From: Schwartzia succinivorans DSM 10502
GTDB taxonomy: Bacteria > Bacillota > Negativicutes > Selenomonadales > Selenomonadaceae
Reading direction: 5' to 3'
DNA: 64,000 nucleotides
Assembly (NCBI RefSeq): GCF_900129225.1
Contig: NZ_FQUG01000002.1
Location: 248,001 to 312,000 of the forward strand
A program made the translations under genes and the position numbers. Below, piece by piece: positions 1 to 7,645 of the stretch; the stretch's first letter is position 1; each line of letters starts with the position of its first letter. Under the pieces are notes generated by a model. It did no database searches, had not been told where the DNA came from, and was given only the letters and a program-made list of their open reading frames with translations.

Positions 1-882
1 GAAAAGCTGCAGCCGGGAGATGTGCTCCTTCTTGAAAATCTCCGCTTCCATGCTGAAGAAGAAAAGAACGACCCTGAATTCGCGAAGCAGCTTGCGAAGC
101 TTGCGGATATTGTAGTCGATGATGCCTTCGGATGTGCTCACCGCGGACATGCTTCCAATCAGGGAATTACGAAATACAAGGAAACTGTAGCTGGATTCCT
201 TATCGGAAAAGAGCTGCAGTTCATAGGAAAAGCTCTTGAAGCACCTGAGCGTCCGTTCGTTGCGATTCTTGGCGGTGCGAAGGTCTCGGACAAAATCAAT
301 GTTATCTCCAACATGATTGAAAAGGTTGACTCCATCATAATCGGCGGCGGTATGGCAAATACCTTCCTGGCTGCTGAGGGCAAGGCAGTAGGAAAATCCC
401 TTACCGAGCCTGACAAATATGACCTCGCAAAAGAGCTTCTTGCGAAAGCAAAGGCAAAGAATGTAAAGATGGTTCTGCCTGTAGATGTTGTTGTTGCGGA
501 TGATTTCAAGGCTGATGCTGCAAAGAAGGTAGTTTCCGCAGATGGCATAGAAGATGGTTGGCAGGCACTTGACGCAGGTCCTGAGACAATGAGGCTTTAT
601 AAGGAAGCCCTCAAGGGAGCAAAGACTATCGTCTGGAACGGGCCTATGGGCGTGTTCGAATTTGATGCTTTCGCTAAGGGTACCGAGGCCGTTGCAGAGG
701 CTGTAGCTGAGGCGACTGAAAAGGGTGCTGTAAGCATCGTCGGAGGCGGTGACTCCATTGCCGCTCTCAAAAAGACAGGGCTTTCGGATAAAATCAGCCA
801 TATTTCCACGGGCGGCGGCGCAACGCTTGAATATCTCGAGGGTAAGGAGCTGCCGGGTATAGCTGCTATTGCGGATAAATGA
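1..882 (+). CDS. pgk: Phosphoglycerate kinase, 5'-truncated by the window edge
   Basis: Glycolytic enzyme transferring phosphate from 1,3-bisphosphoglycerate to ADP in the cytoplasm. The frame is open from base 1, so about 293 C-terminal residues are visible and roughly 100 N-terminal residues lie outside (family about 395-400). Visible family motifs are [16 protein letters not shown] (usually with Thr where this has Cys), [27 protein letters not shown] and [13 protein letters not shown]. The first two belong to the end of the N-domain, the others to the nucleotide-binding C-domain. The stop overlaps the Shine-Dalgarno of tpiA, 12 bases before the tpiA start, which indicates one operon pgk-tpiA-gpmI. 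The upstream gene, often gap in Firmicutes, cannot be seen. Confidence 0.98.
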   Translation, partial: EKLQPGDVLLLENLRFHAEEEKNDPEFAKQLAKLADIVVDDAFGCAHRGHASNQGITKYKETVAGFLIGKELQFIGKALEAPERPFVAILGGAKVSDKINVISNMIEKVDSIIIGGGMANTFLAAEGKAVGKSLTEPDKYDLAKELLAKAKAKNVKMVLPVDVVVADDFKADAAKKVVSADGIEDGWQALDAGPETMRLYKEALKGAKTIVWNGPMGVFEFDAFAKGTEAVAEAVAEATEKGAVSIVGGGDSIAALKKTGLSDKISHISTGGGATLEYLEGKELPGIAAIADK

Positions 883-894
883 GGAGGATGCATC

Positions 895-1650
895 ATGCGT
901 AAACCAATCATTGCCGGCAACTGGAAGATGAATAATACCATCGCAGAGGGCATGAAGCTTGTTAACGGGCTGACCTCTCTTGTGAAGGGTATCAAGGACA
1001 CAGAGATTGTTATCTGCCCGCCTGCTACGGCGCTTGCAGTAGTGACGACGGCACTTCACGGGAAAAATATCGCTGTGGGTGCACAGAACGTGCACTGGGA
1101 GGAAAGCGGAGCCTACACCGGTGAAATTGCCCCGGCCATGCTGGCGGAGCTTGGTGTAAAATATGCCATCATCGGACATTCGGAACGGAGACAGTACTTC
1201 GGTGAGACTGATGAAACGGTCAATAAACGTGCCCGTGCCGCACACCGTGCAGGCATCACTCCGATTATCTGCGTTGGTGAGCCGCTGGAAACCCGTGAAA
1301 AGGGGACATATAAGCGCTACGTTTCCCGTCAGGTCAGGCTTGCCCTTGCTGACAGGAAGCCGCAGTGTGTTGCGAAATTTGTCATTGCCTATGAACCGAT
1401 TTGGGCAATAGGAACAGGCAAGACAGCAACCTTCGAGCAGGCACAGGAGGTCTGTGAGCATATCCGTAAGACTATTGCAAAGCTGTATGATAAAAAGACG
1501 GCTGATTCCGTGCGTATTTTATACGGAGGCAGCGTGAAGCCTGAAACAATCAAAGGTCTCATGGAAAAACCTGACGTGGATGGCGCGCTGGTGGGAGGAG
1601 CCGCACTCAAAGCAAAGGATTTCAGCGAGATTGTGAAATTTAACCGCTGA
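895..1650 (+). CDS. tpiA: Triosephosphate isomerase
   Basis: Interconverts dihydroxyacetone phosphate and glyceraldehyde 3-phosphate. The 251-residue length is normal for the TIM barrel. The substrate-binding GNWKMN is at the N-terminus, catalytic His95 sits in IIGHSERR, catalytic Glu167 in [12 protein letters not shown], and the phosphate-binding YGGSVKP near residue 210. GGAGG just after the pgk stop supports the ATG at 895. Thirteen bases separate it from gpmI, so this is the middle gene of a three-gene glycolytic operon. Confidence 0.98.
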   Translation: MRKPIIAGNWKMNNTIAEGMKLVNGLTSLVKGIKDTEIVICPPATALAVVTTALHGKNIAVGAQNVHWEESGAYTGEIAPAMLAELGVKYAIIGHSERRQYFGETDETVNKRARAAHRAGITPIICVGEPLETREKGTYKRYVSRQVRLALADRKPQCVAKFVIAYEPIWAIGTGKTATFEQAQEVCEHIRKTIAKLYDKKTADSVRILYGGSVKPETIKGLMEKPDVDGALVGGAALKAKDFSEIVKFNR

Positions 1651-1663
1651 TCGGAGGATATCT

Positions 1664-3193
1664 ATGGCAAAACTCAAAAATGCACCCGTGATGCTTGTCA
1701 TCATGGACGGCTGGGGCAACGGTGAACCGCAGGACAAAAACAATGCTGTGGTTCAGGGGAATACCCCGGTCATTGACAGGCTCATGAAGGAATGTCCCGT
1801 CACCAGACTTTTCTGTTCGGGAGAGGCGGTAGGCCTTCCTGATGGACAGATGGGAAACTCCGAGGTCGGTCACACGAATATCGGAGCAGGCCGTGTCGTT
1901 TATCAGGAGCTGACACGTATCACGAAGGCAATCCGTGAGGGTGAATTTTTCAAAAATGAGGCGTTTAATGCCGTTATTGATGAAACTAAGAAGAATGACG
2001 GTGCTCTGCACCTTTTCGGACTCGTCTCCCCCGGCGGAGTACACAGTCACAGCAGCCATCTGTACGCGCTTTTGGAGCTTGCGAAGCGCAGGGGAATGAA
2101 AAAGGTTTTTGTTCATGCCTTTCTTGACGGAAGGGATGTCGCGCCATCAAGTGCCGCGGAATTTATTGCTGAACTTGAAGAAAAAATAAAAGAAATCGGC
2201 ACAGGAAAAATCGCGACTGTATCGGGACGCTATTACGCAATGGACCGTGATAAGCGCTGGGAGCGCGTGAAAAAAGCCTATGACGCCATAGCCCATGCGG
2301 AAGGAGTCCACGCTGAAAACGCAGGCGCGGCTGTAAAGGCATCATACGACGACGGGGTGACGGACGAGTTCGTTATCCCTGCGGTTATCGGAGATTACAG
2401 CGGAATGAAGGCTGAGGACGGCGTTATTTTCTTTAACTTCCGTCCTGACAGAGCCAGAGAGCTGACTCATGCATTTACTGATGAGAGCTTTGACGGCTTT
2501 GAACGCGACGAGGCTCTTAAGCCGTCCTACGTGACAATGACTCAGTACGAGGCAGGGCTTAATGTCCGCATAGCTTATCCTCCCCAGAAGCTGACGAAGA
2601 CAATGGGCGAGGTCATTGAAGCCAACGGCATGACACAGCTTCGTATCGCGGAAACAGAGAAATACGCGCATGTCACATTCTTCTTTAACGGCGGCGTGGA
2701 GGAGCTGTTTAAAGGAGAGGACAGGATTCTGGTGCCGTCGCCTGACGTTGCCACGTATGATTTGAAGCCTGAAATGAGTGCCATAGAGGTTACCAACAAG
2801 GTTGTGGAGGCAATAGGCTCAGGGAAATATGATTTCATAATACTGAACTACGCCAACGGTGATATGGTTGGCCATACCGGAGTTTTTGAAGCGGCAGTCA
2901 AGGCTGTTGAAACAGTAGATACCTGTGTCGGACGGGTTGAGGAGGCCATAAGAAAAGTTGGAGGCATCCTGTGTATCACCGCCGACCATGGAAATGCAGA
3001 GGAAATGGTAGACCGTAAAAGCGGTGAACCCTTCACCCAGCACACGACAAATCCCGTGCCGTTCATTCTTGTCGGACCGCAAAATATCTCTCTTCATGAG
3101 GGAAGACTTTGCGATATAGCACCGACGATGCTGACTCTTGCAGGACTTCCGATACCGGAGGAAATGACAGGCGAAAGCCTCATTGACGGCTGA
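1664..3193 (+). CDS. gpmI: 2,3-bisphosphoglycerate-independent phosphoglycerate mutase
   Basis: Converts 3-phosphoglycerate to 2-phosphoglycerate through a phosphoserine intermediate; a metal-dependent (usually Mn) member of the alkaline phosphatase superfamily. The 509-residue length is typical. The metal site begins with MDGWG, the phosphorylated serine is Ser66 in GNSEVGH, the ribose/phosphoglycerate-binding part contains DGRDVAP and [11 protein letters not shown], and the second metal cluster is [18 protein letters not shown] precedes the ATG. No enolase gene follows in this window; the next gene starts 38 bases downstream and is unrelated to glycolysis. Confidence 0.98.
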   Translation: MAKLKNAPVMLVIMDGWGNGEPQDKNNAVVQGNTPVIDRLMKECPVTRLFCSGEAVGLPDGQMGNSEVGHTNIGAGRVVYQELTRITKAIREGEFFKNEAFNAVIDETKKNDGALHLFGLVSPGGVHSHSSHLYALLELAKRRGMKKVFVHAFLDGRDVAPSSAAEFIAELEEKIKEIGTGKIATVSGRYYAMDRDKRWERVKKAYDAIAHAEGVHAENAGAAVKASYDDGVTDEFVIPAVIGDYSGMKAEDGVIFFNFRPDRARELTHAFTDESFDGFERDEALKPSYVTMTQYEAGLNVRIAYPPQKLTKTMGEVIEANGMTQLRIAETEKYAHVTFFFNGGVEELFKGEDRILVPSPDVATYDLKPEMSAIEVTNKVVEAIGSGKYDFIILNYANGDMVGHTGVFEAAVKAVETVDTCVGRVEEAIRKVGGILCITADHGNAEEMVDRKSGEPFTQHTTNPVPFILVGPQNISLHEGRLCDIAPTMLTLAGLPIPEEMTGESLIDG

Positions 3194-3231
3194 AGAGTAG
3201 GATAATTTTATGGAAAAAGAGAGGGAGTAAA

Positions 3232-3924
3232 ATGAACTATTCACAGAAGGTGCAGGAAATGACCTGCATTGCGAAGGAAGTGAACCACGGTCCTGCCCCG
3301 ATTCCGGAAGAGGGACAGTGGGTCAAGGCGAAGGACGTCTCCGATATCAGCGGCCTCACACATGGTGTCGGCTGGTGCGCTCCGCAGCAGGGCGCCTGCA
3401 AGCTGAGTCTTAACGTCAAGAACGGCGTGATTCAGGAAGCACTTATCGAGACAATCGGATGCTCGGGAATGACACATTCCGCAGCCATGGCAGCAGAAAT
3501 TCTCACGGGCAAGACAATTCTTGAAGCCCTCAACACAGACCTCGTTTGTGATGCAATCAACACGGCAATGCGTGAGCTTTTCCTACAGATTGTTTACGGA
3601 CGAACTCAGACAGCCTTTTCCGATGACGGACTTCCTGTTGGCGCAGGTCTTGATGACCTCGGCAAGGGACTCCGCAGCCAGATAGGCACAATGTACAGCA
3701 CTCTCGAAAAAGGCCCCCGTTATCTGGAGCTTACAGAAGGCTACGTAACACGTGTTGCTCTTGATAAGGAGGACCGTATCATCGGCTATGAGTTCGTGAG
3801 CCTTGGCAAGATGATGGAAATGATAAAGGACGGCACACCGGCGCAGGAGGCTCTTGAAAAGGCGACGGGAAATTACGGACGGTTTGACGAAGCGGCGCGT
3901 TATGTAGATCCGCGGAAAGAGTGA
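3232..3924 (+). CDS. NifU-N-like iron-sulfur scaffold-type protein paired with GGGtGRT protein
   Basis: A 230-residue cytosolic protein. Residues about 45-110 resemble the NifU/IscU N-terminal fold: GACKLSLNVKNGVIQEA followed by IGCSGMTHSAAM and ILTGKTILEALN, with cysteines in GWC, GAC and GCS that could hold a cluster. The C-terminal 100 residues are not recognisable as NifU C-terminal or thioredoxin-like. No cysteine desulfurase is nearby, so a housekeeping Isc/Suf role is not supported by context. It ends 12 bases before the GGGtGRT gene and the two clearly form a unit; I recall this pairing in other anaerobic Firmicutes. RBS GAGGGAG precedes the ATG. The biochemical role is not known to me. 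Confidence 0.8.
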   Translation: MNYSQKVQEMTCIAKEVNHGPAPIPEEGQWVKAKDVSDISGLTHGVGWCAPQQGACKLSLNVKNGVIQEALIETIGCSGMTHSAAMAAEILTGKTILEALNTDLVCDAINTAMRELFLQIVYGRTQTAFSDDGLPVGAGLDDLGKGLRSQIGTMYSTLEKGPRYLELTEGYVTRVALDKEDRIIGYEFVSLGKMMEMIKDGTPAQEALEKATGNYGRFDEAARYVDPRKE

Positions 3925-3936
3925 GGGGGAAGAATA

Positions 3937-4935
3937 ATGGCACTGTTTGAAGGATACGAACGCCGCATTGACCATATCAACGAAACACTGAAAAAATACG
4001 GTATGGAAAAGGTAGAGGATGCGAAGGCAATATGCGAGAGCAAGGGCCTCGATGTTGCAGGTATCGTCCGCGGAATCCAGCCGATATGCTTTGAGAACGC
4101 ATGCTGGGCATATACCCTTGGCGCGGCTATTGCAATCAAGAAGGGCTGCACAAAGGCTGCAGATGCAGCTGAGGCAATCGGCGAAGGACTTCAGGCATTC
4201 TGCGTGCCGGGTTCTGTTGCCGACCACAGAAAGGTAGGCCTTGGACACGGAAATCTCGGAGCAATGCTTTTAAGAGAAGACGCGAAATGCTTTGCGTTTC
4301 TTGCAGGACACGAATCCTTTGCGGCAGCAGAGGGAGCTATCGGTATTGCAAAAAAAGCCAACAAGGTCAGAAAGACACCGCTTAAGGTTATTCTGAATGG
4401 TCTTGGCAAGGACGCGGCGCAGATTATCTCACGCGTGAATGGCTTCACCTATGTACGTACCGAGTACGATTACAAGACAGGCAAGCTCAATATAACGGAT
4501 GAAATCAAATACTCCGACGGTGAGCGCAGCGCTATCCGCTGCTACGGTGCTGACAGCGTGCAGGAGGGTGTCGCTGTAATGGAGCATGAGGACGTGGACA
4601 TTTCCATCACAGGCAACTCCACAAATCCGACACGTTTCCAGCATCCTGTTGCGGGCTGCTACAAAAAGGAATGCTTTGAGCGCGGGAAAAAATATTTCTC
4701 TGTCGCATCAGGCGGCGGCACAGGCCGTACACTTCATCCCGACAACATGGCGGCAGGTCCTGCTTCTTACGGCATGACTGATACTATGGGACGCATGCAC
4801 GGTGACGCGCAGTTCGCAGGATCCTCATCAGTACCGGCGCATGTTGACATGATGGGACTCATCGGCATGGGCAACAATCCGATGGTAGGTGCTACAGTTG
4901 CGGTTGCAGTCAGTGTTGAACAGGCAATGGCGTAA
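3937..4935 (+). CDS. GGGtGRT family protein
   Basis: A 332-residue soluble protein with the family-defining motif SGGGTGRTLHPDNMAAGP at about residues 255-272. The C-terminus is small-residue-rich and conserved-looking (MMGLIGMGNNPMVGATVA). There are cysteines in the N-terminal third (CESKG, CFENACWAY, CTKAAD, AFCVPG, KCFAF). No signal peptide or membrane segment is seen. The function of this family is not established; the persistent partner is the NifU-like protein directly upstream, which suggests metal-cluster or cofactor chemistry. A strong terminator 21 bases after the stop closes the unit. The GGGtGRT identification is secure, the function is open. Confidence 0.85.
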   Translation: MALFEGYERRIDHINETLKKYGMEKVEDAKAICESKGLDVAGIVRGIQPICFENACWAYTLGAAIAIKKGCTKAADAAEAIGEGLQAFCVPGSVADHRKVGLGHGNLGAMLLREDAKCFAFLAGHESFAAAEGAIGIAKKANKVRKTPLKVILNGLGKDAAQIISRVNGFTYVRTEYDYKTGKLNITDEIKYSDGERSAIRCYGADSVQEGVAVMEHEDVDISITGNSTNPTRFQHPVAGCYKKECFERGKKYFSVASGGGTGRTLHPDNMAAGPASYGMTDTMGRMHGDAQFAGSSSVPAHVDMMGLIGMGNNPMVGATVAVAVSVEQAMA

Positions 4936-4956
4936 AACTGATTCGGTTATTTTCAG

Positions 4957-4984
4957 AGAGAAGGCGTGATGCCTTCTCTTTTTT
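4957..4984 (+). terminator. Intrinsic terminator after the GGGtGRT gene
   Basis: A 9-bp perfect stem (AGAGAAGGC / GCCTTCTCT) with loop GTGAT, followed by five T. It lies over the upstream part of a longer mntP reading frame and so argues against a start before 5050 for mntP. Confidence 0.9.
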
Positions 4985-4989
4985 CTTCC

Positions 4990-5021
4990 TTGACAACATT
5001 TATTAATAAATGTAGTATGAT
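4990..5021 (+). promoter_or_regulatory. mntP promoter with an 18-bp palindromic operator between -35 and -10
   Basis: A consensus TTGACA at 4990-4995 is followed directly by the perfect palindrome ACATTTATTAATAAATGT at 4996-5013. TATGAT at 5016-5021 (20-bp spacing) or TAGTAT at 5013-5018 (17-bp spacing) serves as -10. The dyad occupies the whole spacer, the classic place for a repressor. Since the gene is a manganese exporter, a metal-responsive regulator is the natural suspect, but the sequence is not a textbook MntR, Fur or PerR box. Confidence 0.7.
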
Positions 5022-5049
5022 ATTATTTGTATATGGAAGGATTGCTGAA

Positions 5050-5631
5050 ATGAATTTGTTTTTTGTTGTCAACAGCATACTGCTTGGTGTGGGCCTCGCC
5101 ATGGATGCCTTTTCTGTTTCACTGGCGAACGGACTTAATGACCCGGGGATGAATAAGGGACGCATGAGTCTTATCGCAGGTACCTTTGCCGGTTTTCAGT
5201 TTCTCATGCCGATGCTGGGATGGATTTGCGTTCATTCTATTGTAAAGGTGTTCGAAGCCTGTGAGACGTACATTCCGTGGATTGCATTTTTTCTTCTGCT
5301 GCTCATCGGAATCAATATGATAAAGGACGGTGTGTACGGCGAGGGAGAAGAGAGCAATGTGAAGACGCTGAGTCTGGGCATTCTCATGATGCAGGGGGTA
5401 GCAACATCCATTGACGCGCTCTCTGTCGGATTTACGATAGCCGGATATGCTGCGGCTGAGGCATTTATCTGCTCGCTCATAATCGCCGCGGTAACCTTTG
5501 TTATATGTGTGGCTGGACTTATTTTGGGACGGCGTTTCGGAATCCTGCTGGCAGGAAGAGCGCAGATTTTTGGGGGAGCGCTCCTGATAGCTATCGGACT
5601 TGAGATTCTGCTTTCAAAGTTTTTATTCTGA
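5050..5631 (+). CDS. mntP: Manganese efflux pump MntP
   Basis: Small integral membrane Mn(II) exporter of the MntP/YebN family, about 193 residues with six hydrophobic segments. The two family half-repeats each carry the acidic membrane motif: GLAMDAFSVSLANG near residue 17 and ATSIDALSVGF near residue 117. The frame extends upstream to 4966 but would then begin inside the terminator stem and before the promoter; ATG 5050 has GGAAGG nine bases upstream and gives the expected N-terminus. Transcribed alone, with its own promoter and palindromic operator just upstream. I see no yybP-ykoY riboswitch: the leader is only some 25-30 bases. Confidence 0.93.
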   Translation: MNLFFVVNSILLGVGLAMDAFSVSLANGLNDPGMNKGRMSLIAGTFAGFQFLMPMLGWICVHSIVKVFEACETYIPWIAFFLLLLIGINMIKDGVYGEGEESNVKTLSLGILMMQGVATSIDALSVGFTIAGYAAAEAFICSLIIAAVTFVICVAGLILGRRFGILLAGRAQIFGGALLIAIGLEILLSKFLF

Positions 5632-5729
5632 AACATAACAAAACTGACTATGGAAAAACATTCATATTAGAGTTATAATGATTAAGATTCACGGTATCTG
5701 ATGATATCGGTAAGCAGGAGAGAATGAGA

Positions 5730-6134
5730 ATGAAAAAAATATTTTATACGGTGCCGATGGCGTTTGTATTCATGCTCTTTTTAAGCGCTGTCTGCTTTGC
5801 CGAGAAGCTGGAGTTTCCCGACGCGGATTTTGTTTTTGTGGATGCCAGGAACACCACAGGCTATTATGTTGATATGAACAGCGTGAATTTTATCGGGAAT
5901 AACGAAGTTGATGCCCGGGTTGAAATCGTGAAAGCAGCTGAAAACCGCTTCTTCGTTTACAGCATTCATTTTAATCGTGAGAAACGGACGTATCAGATTA
6001 TTGATTCGCTTAACGGGCAGTACGATACAAAAGAAAAAACGGGAGGCTCGATGGTGCCGCTGCAGGTGACAGGATATGCTGCCGGTTCGCCTATGGAGTG
6101 CATCGTCGATTATATTTATTATCCGCAGCCATAA
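5730..6134 (+). CDS. Small exported protein of unknown function
   Basis: About 134 residues. The N-terminus MKKIFYTVPMAFVFMLFLSAVCFA is a standard signal peptide with cleavage expected after CFA; it has no lipobox, so a soluble exported protein is likely. The mature part is acidic to neutral, has one short domain with VFVDARNTTGYYVDMNSVNF and ends in DYIYYPQP. I do not recognise the family. ATG 5730 has CAGGAG nine bases upstream, whereas ATG 5724 would be only three bases from it. A possible promoter TGGAAA-17-TATAAT lies at 5651-5679, and a terminator follows the stop, so it is monocistronic. Confidence 0.75.
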   Translation: MKKIFYTVPMAFVFMLFLSAVCFAEKLEFPDADFVFVDARNTTGYYVDMNSVNFIGNNEVDARVEIVKAAENRFFVYSIHFNREKRTYQIIDSLNGQYDTKEKTGGSMVPLQVTGYAAGSPMECIVDYIYYPQP

Positions 6135-6146
6135 AGAAATTCAGAG

Positions 6147-6176
6147 GGGTGATGGGGCGCCATCACTCTTTTTTTA
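6147..6176 (+). terminator. Intrinsic terminator
   Basis: GTGATGG/CCATCAC stem with loop GGCG, extendable by G-T and G-C pairs, followed by a T run to 6175. It closes the small exported-protein gene. Confidence 0.9.
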
Positions 6177-6218
6177 TGCCCTTAAGAATTTTGCATTTTG
6201 TATATATGGGAAAAAAGT

Positions 6219-6248
6219 TTGATATGTAAGGGAGTTTTGGGGTATAAT
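6219..6248 (+). promoter_or_regulatory. Promoter of the diguanylate cyclase operon
   Basis: TTGATA at 6219-6224, 18-bp spacer, TATAAT at 6243-6248. Predicted transcription start is near 6255, essentially on top of the upstream ATG at 6257, which favours the GTG start at 6284. Confidence 0.7.
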
Positions 6249-6283
6249 TATCTCTAATGAGCAAAAAGAAAGGAGGCGGAGAA

Positions 6284-7645
6284 GTGCAGCAGCGTTATTA
6301 TGAATGGTTTCGCAGGACGTATCGTATGCAGGATGCCATGAGGCGGGAAGCAGGGGAAACAGTTTCCATGAAATACCGCCGCATGGTTTGTGAGCTTGCG
6401 CGGATTTATCTCGTTCAGGGCGATGTGCGTCAGGTAAATGAACTTGCAGCGCAGTTTTACAGGAAAATTGCCGGTGCATGGGATGAAAACGTTGACTGGG
6501 ATGTTGCGGTAATGTTCGCGGGGATCAGCGCTGTTAACCGTTATCTCGGCAGCGAGCCTGAATGGCAGAAAAGCTGTTTAAGGCAGCTGGAGAAAATGGT
6601 TCCCGACGGGCGCAGGAAAAAAGGGCCTGCAGGTGAATTTTCCGCCCTTATTGAAGTCATAAGGTTTCTTTTTATGCTCTCCTGTGGAGAGCATGGCAGG
6701 GAGGCCGAGCTTCTGCTGGAGGATATCAGGAAGGAATGCTCATCACGAGTAAACCTTGGTGTTCTTCATGCCGATGTATTGTTCAGACTGCTGGAAATGC
6801 GTCTTTATATTGAAAAAGAAATGTATCAGGAGGCGGAGGCTTCACTTGATGCCGCTCTGTTTTTGCTGAATACTGTTGCCGGAAGCCGGAACTATCCTCC
6901 GCGCCTTCGTTTGCTTTTATATAGAAGAAAGATGACACTTCTGGAGAAGCAGAATAAGCTTTATGCAGCGCTGCAGGCTCACAAGGACTATACCGCGCTT
7001 TACGCGCATCTTTCCAGGGAACGTGAGAGGGCGTATACCGCCTTCCTTCAGGACCTTTACGATGTAAAGGAGCAGGAGAGAAATATACTGAAGCTCCGCA
7101 TGAAAAACCGCCGACTGAGCGAACAGGCGAACGTGGACGCTCTTACAGGTCTTGGAAACCGCAAGGCGCTTATGCGAACGAGCTTTCAGATGCTTGGAAA
7201 GACTGCCGAAGGCCCTGTTTCCCTTGCGTGCATCATGGCGGATCTTGACTTTTTCAAGGCATACAACGACCATTACGGACATTTGCAGGGTGACTCAATA
7301 TTGTCCAGCGTAGGACAGGTTCTGAGGGATTTCAGAAAGAAGGGCTGGCAGGTATTCCGTTACGGAGGAGAAGAATTTTTGCTGCTCCGCAGGGACGCAG
7401 ACGAAGCGGACGCCAAAAAAGCCGCGGAGAATATACTTTCATCACTGCGCCATCGGGCTATCCCACATAAGATGAGCACTGTAGATGAGTATGTTACCAT
7501 GAGCATGGGGGTTGCTTCATCACGGTGTCATTTGTCCGAAGATATCCGAAGACTCATACGTGAAGCGGATGAGGCTTTATATTCTGCGAAAGCACGGGGA
7601 CGTGCATGCTGCGTGTGCTTCAGTGAAATGGAGGCACGGGCATGA
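6284..7645 (+). CDS. TPR-like/GGDEF diguanylate cyclase, first of a tandem pair
   Basis: Makes cyclic di-GMP from two GTP. The C-terminal GGDEF domain (about residues 275-445) is intact: DALTGLGNRKAL, MADLDFFKAYNDHYGH and the active-site RYGGEEF near residue 360. The allosteric RxxD inhibitory site is not evident just before it (the region reads LRDFRKKGWQVF). The N-terminal 260 residues are helical with TPR-like spacing and no membrane segment or PAS/GAF domain; a coiled-coil linker precedes GGDEF. GTG 6284 is chosen because AGGAGG lies seven bases upstream, while the ATG at 6257 is at the predicted transcription start. Its stop overlaps the next gene's ATG (ATGA). Confidence 0.9.
   Translation: MQQRYYEWFRRTYRMQDAMRREAGETVSMKYRRMVCELARIYLVQGDVRQVNELAAQFYRKIAGAWDENVDWDVAVMFAGISAVNRYLGSEPEWQKSCLRQLEKMVPDGRRKKGPAGEFSALIEVIRFLFMLSCGEHGREAELLLEDIRKECSSRVNLGVLHADVLFRLLEMRLYIEKEMYQEAEASLDAALFLLNTVAGSRNYPPRLRLLLYRRKMTLLEKQNKLYAALQAHKDYTALYAHLSRERERAYTAFLQDLYDVKEQERNILKLRMKNRRLSEQANVDALTGLGNRKALMRTSFQMLGKTAEGPVSLACIMADLDFFKAYNDHYGHLQGDSILSSVGQVLRDFRKKGWQVFRYGGEEFLLLRRDADEADAKKAAENILSSLRHRAIPHKMSTVDEYVTMSMGVASSRCHLSEDIRRLIREADEALYSAKARGRACCVCFSEMEARA

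Noticed and set aside
4966-5049. Longer N-terminus for mntP
   Set aside because: It would start inside the terminator stem of the preceding gene and before the mntP promoter, and the residues added do not resemble MntP.
4985-5049. yybP-ykoY manganese riboswitch before mntP
   Set aside because: The predicted leader is only some 25-30 bases, too short for that riboswitch.
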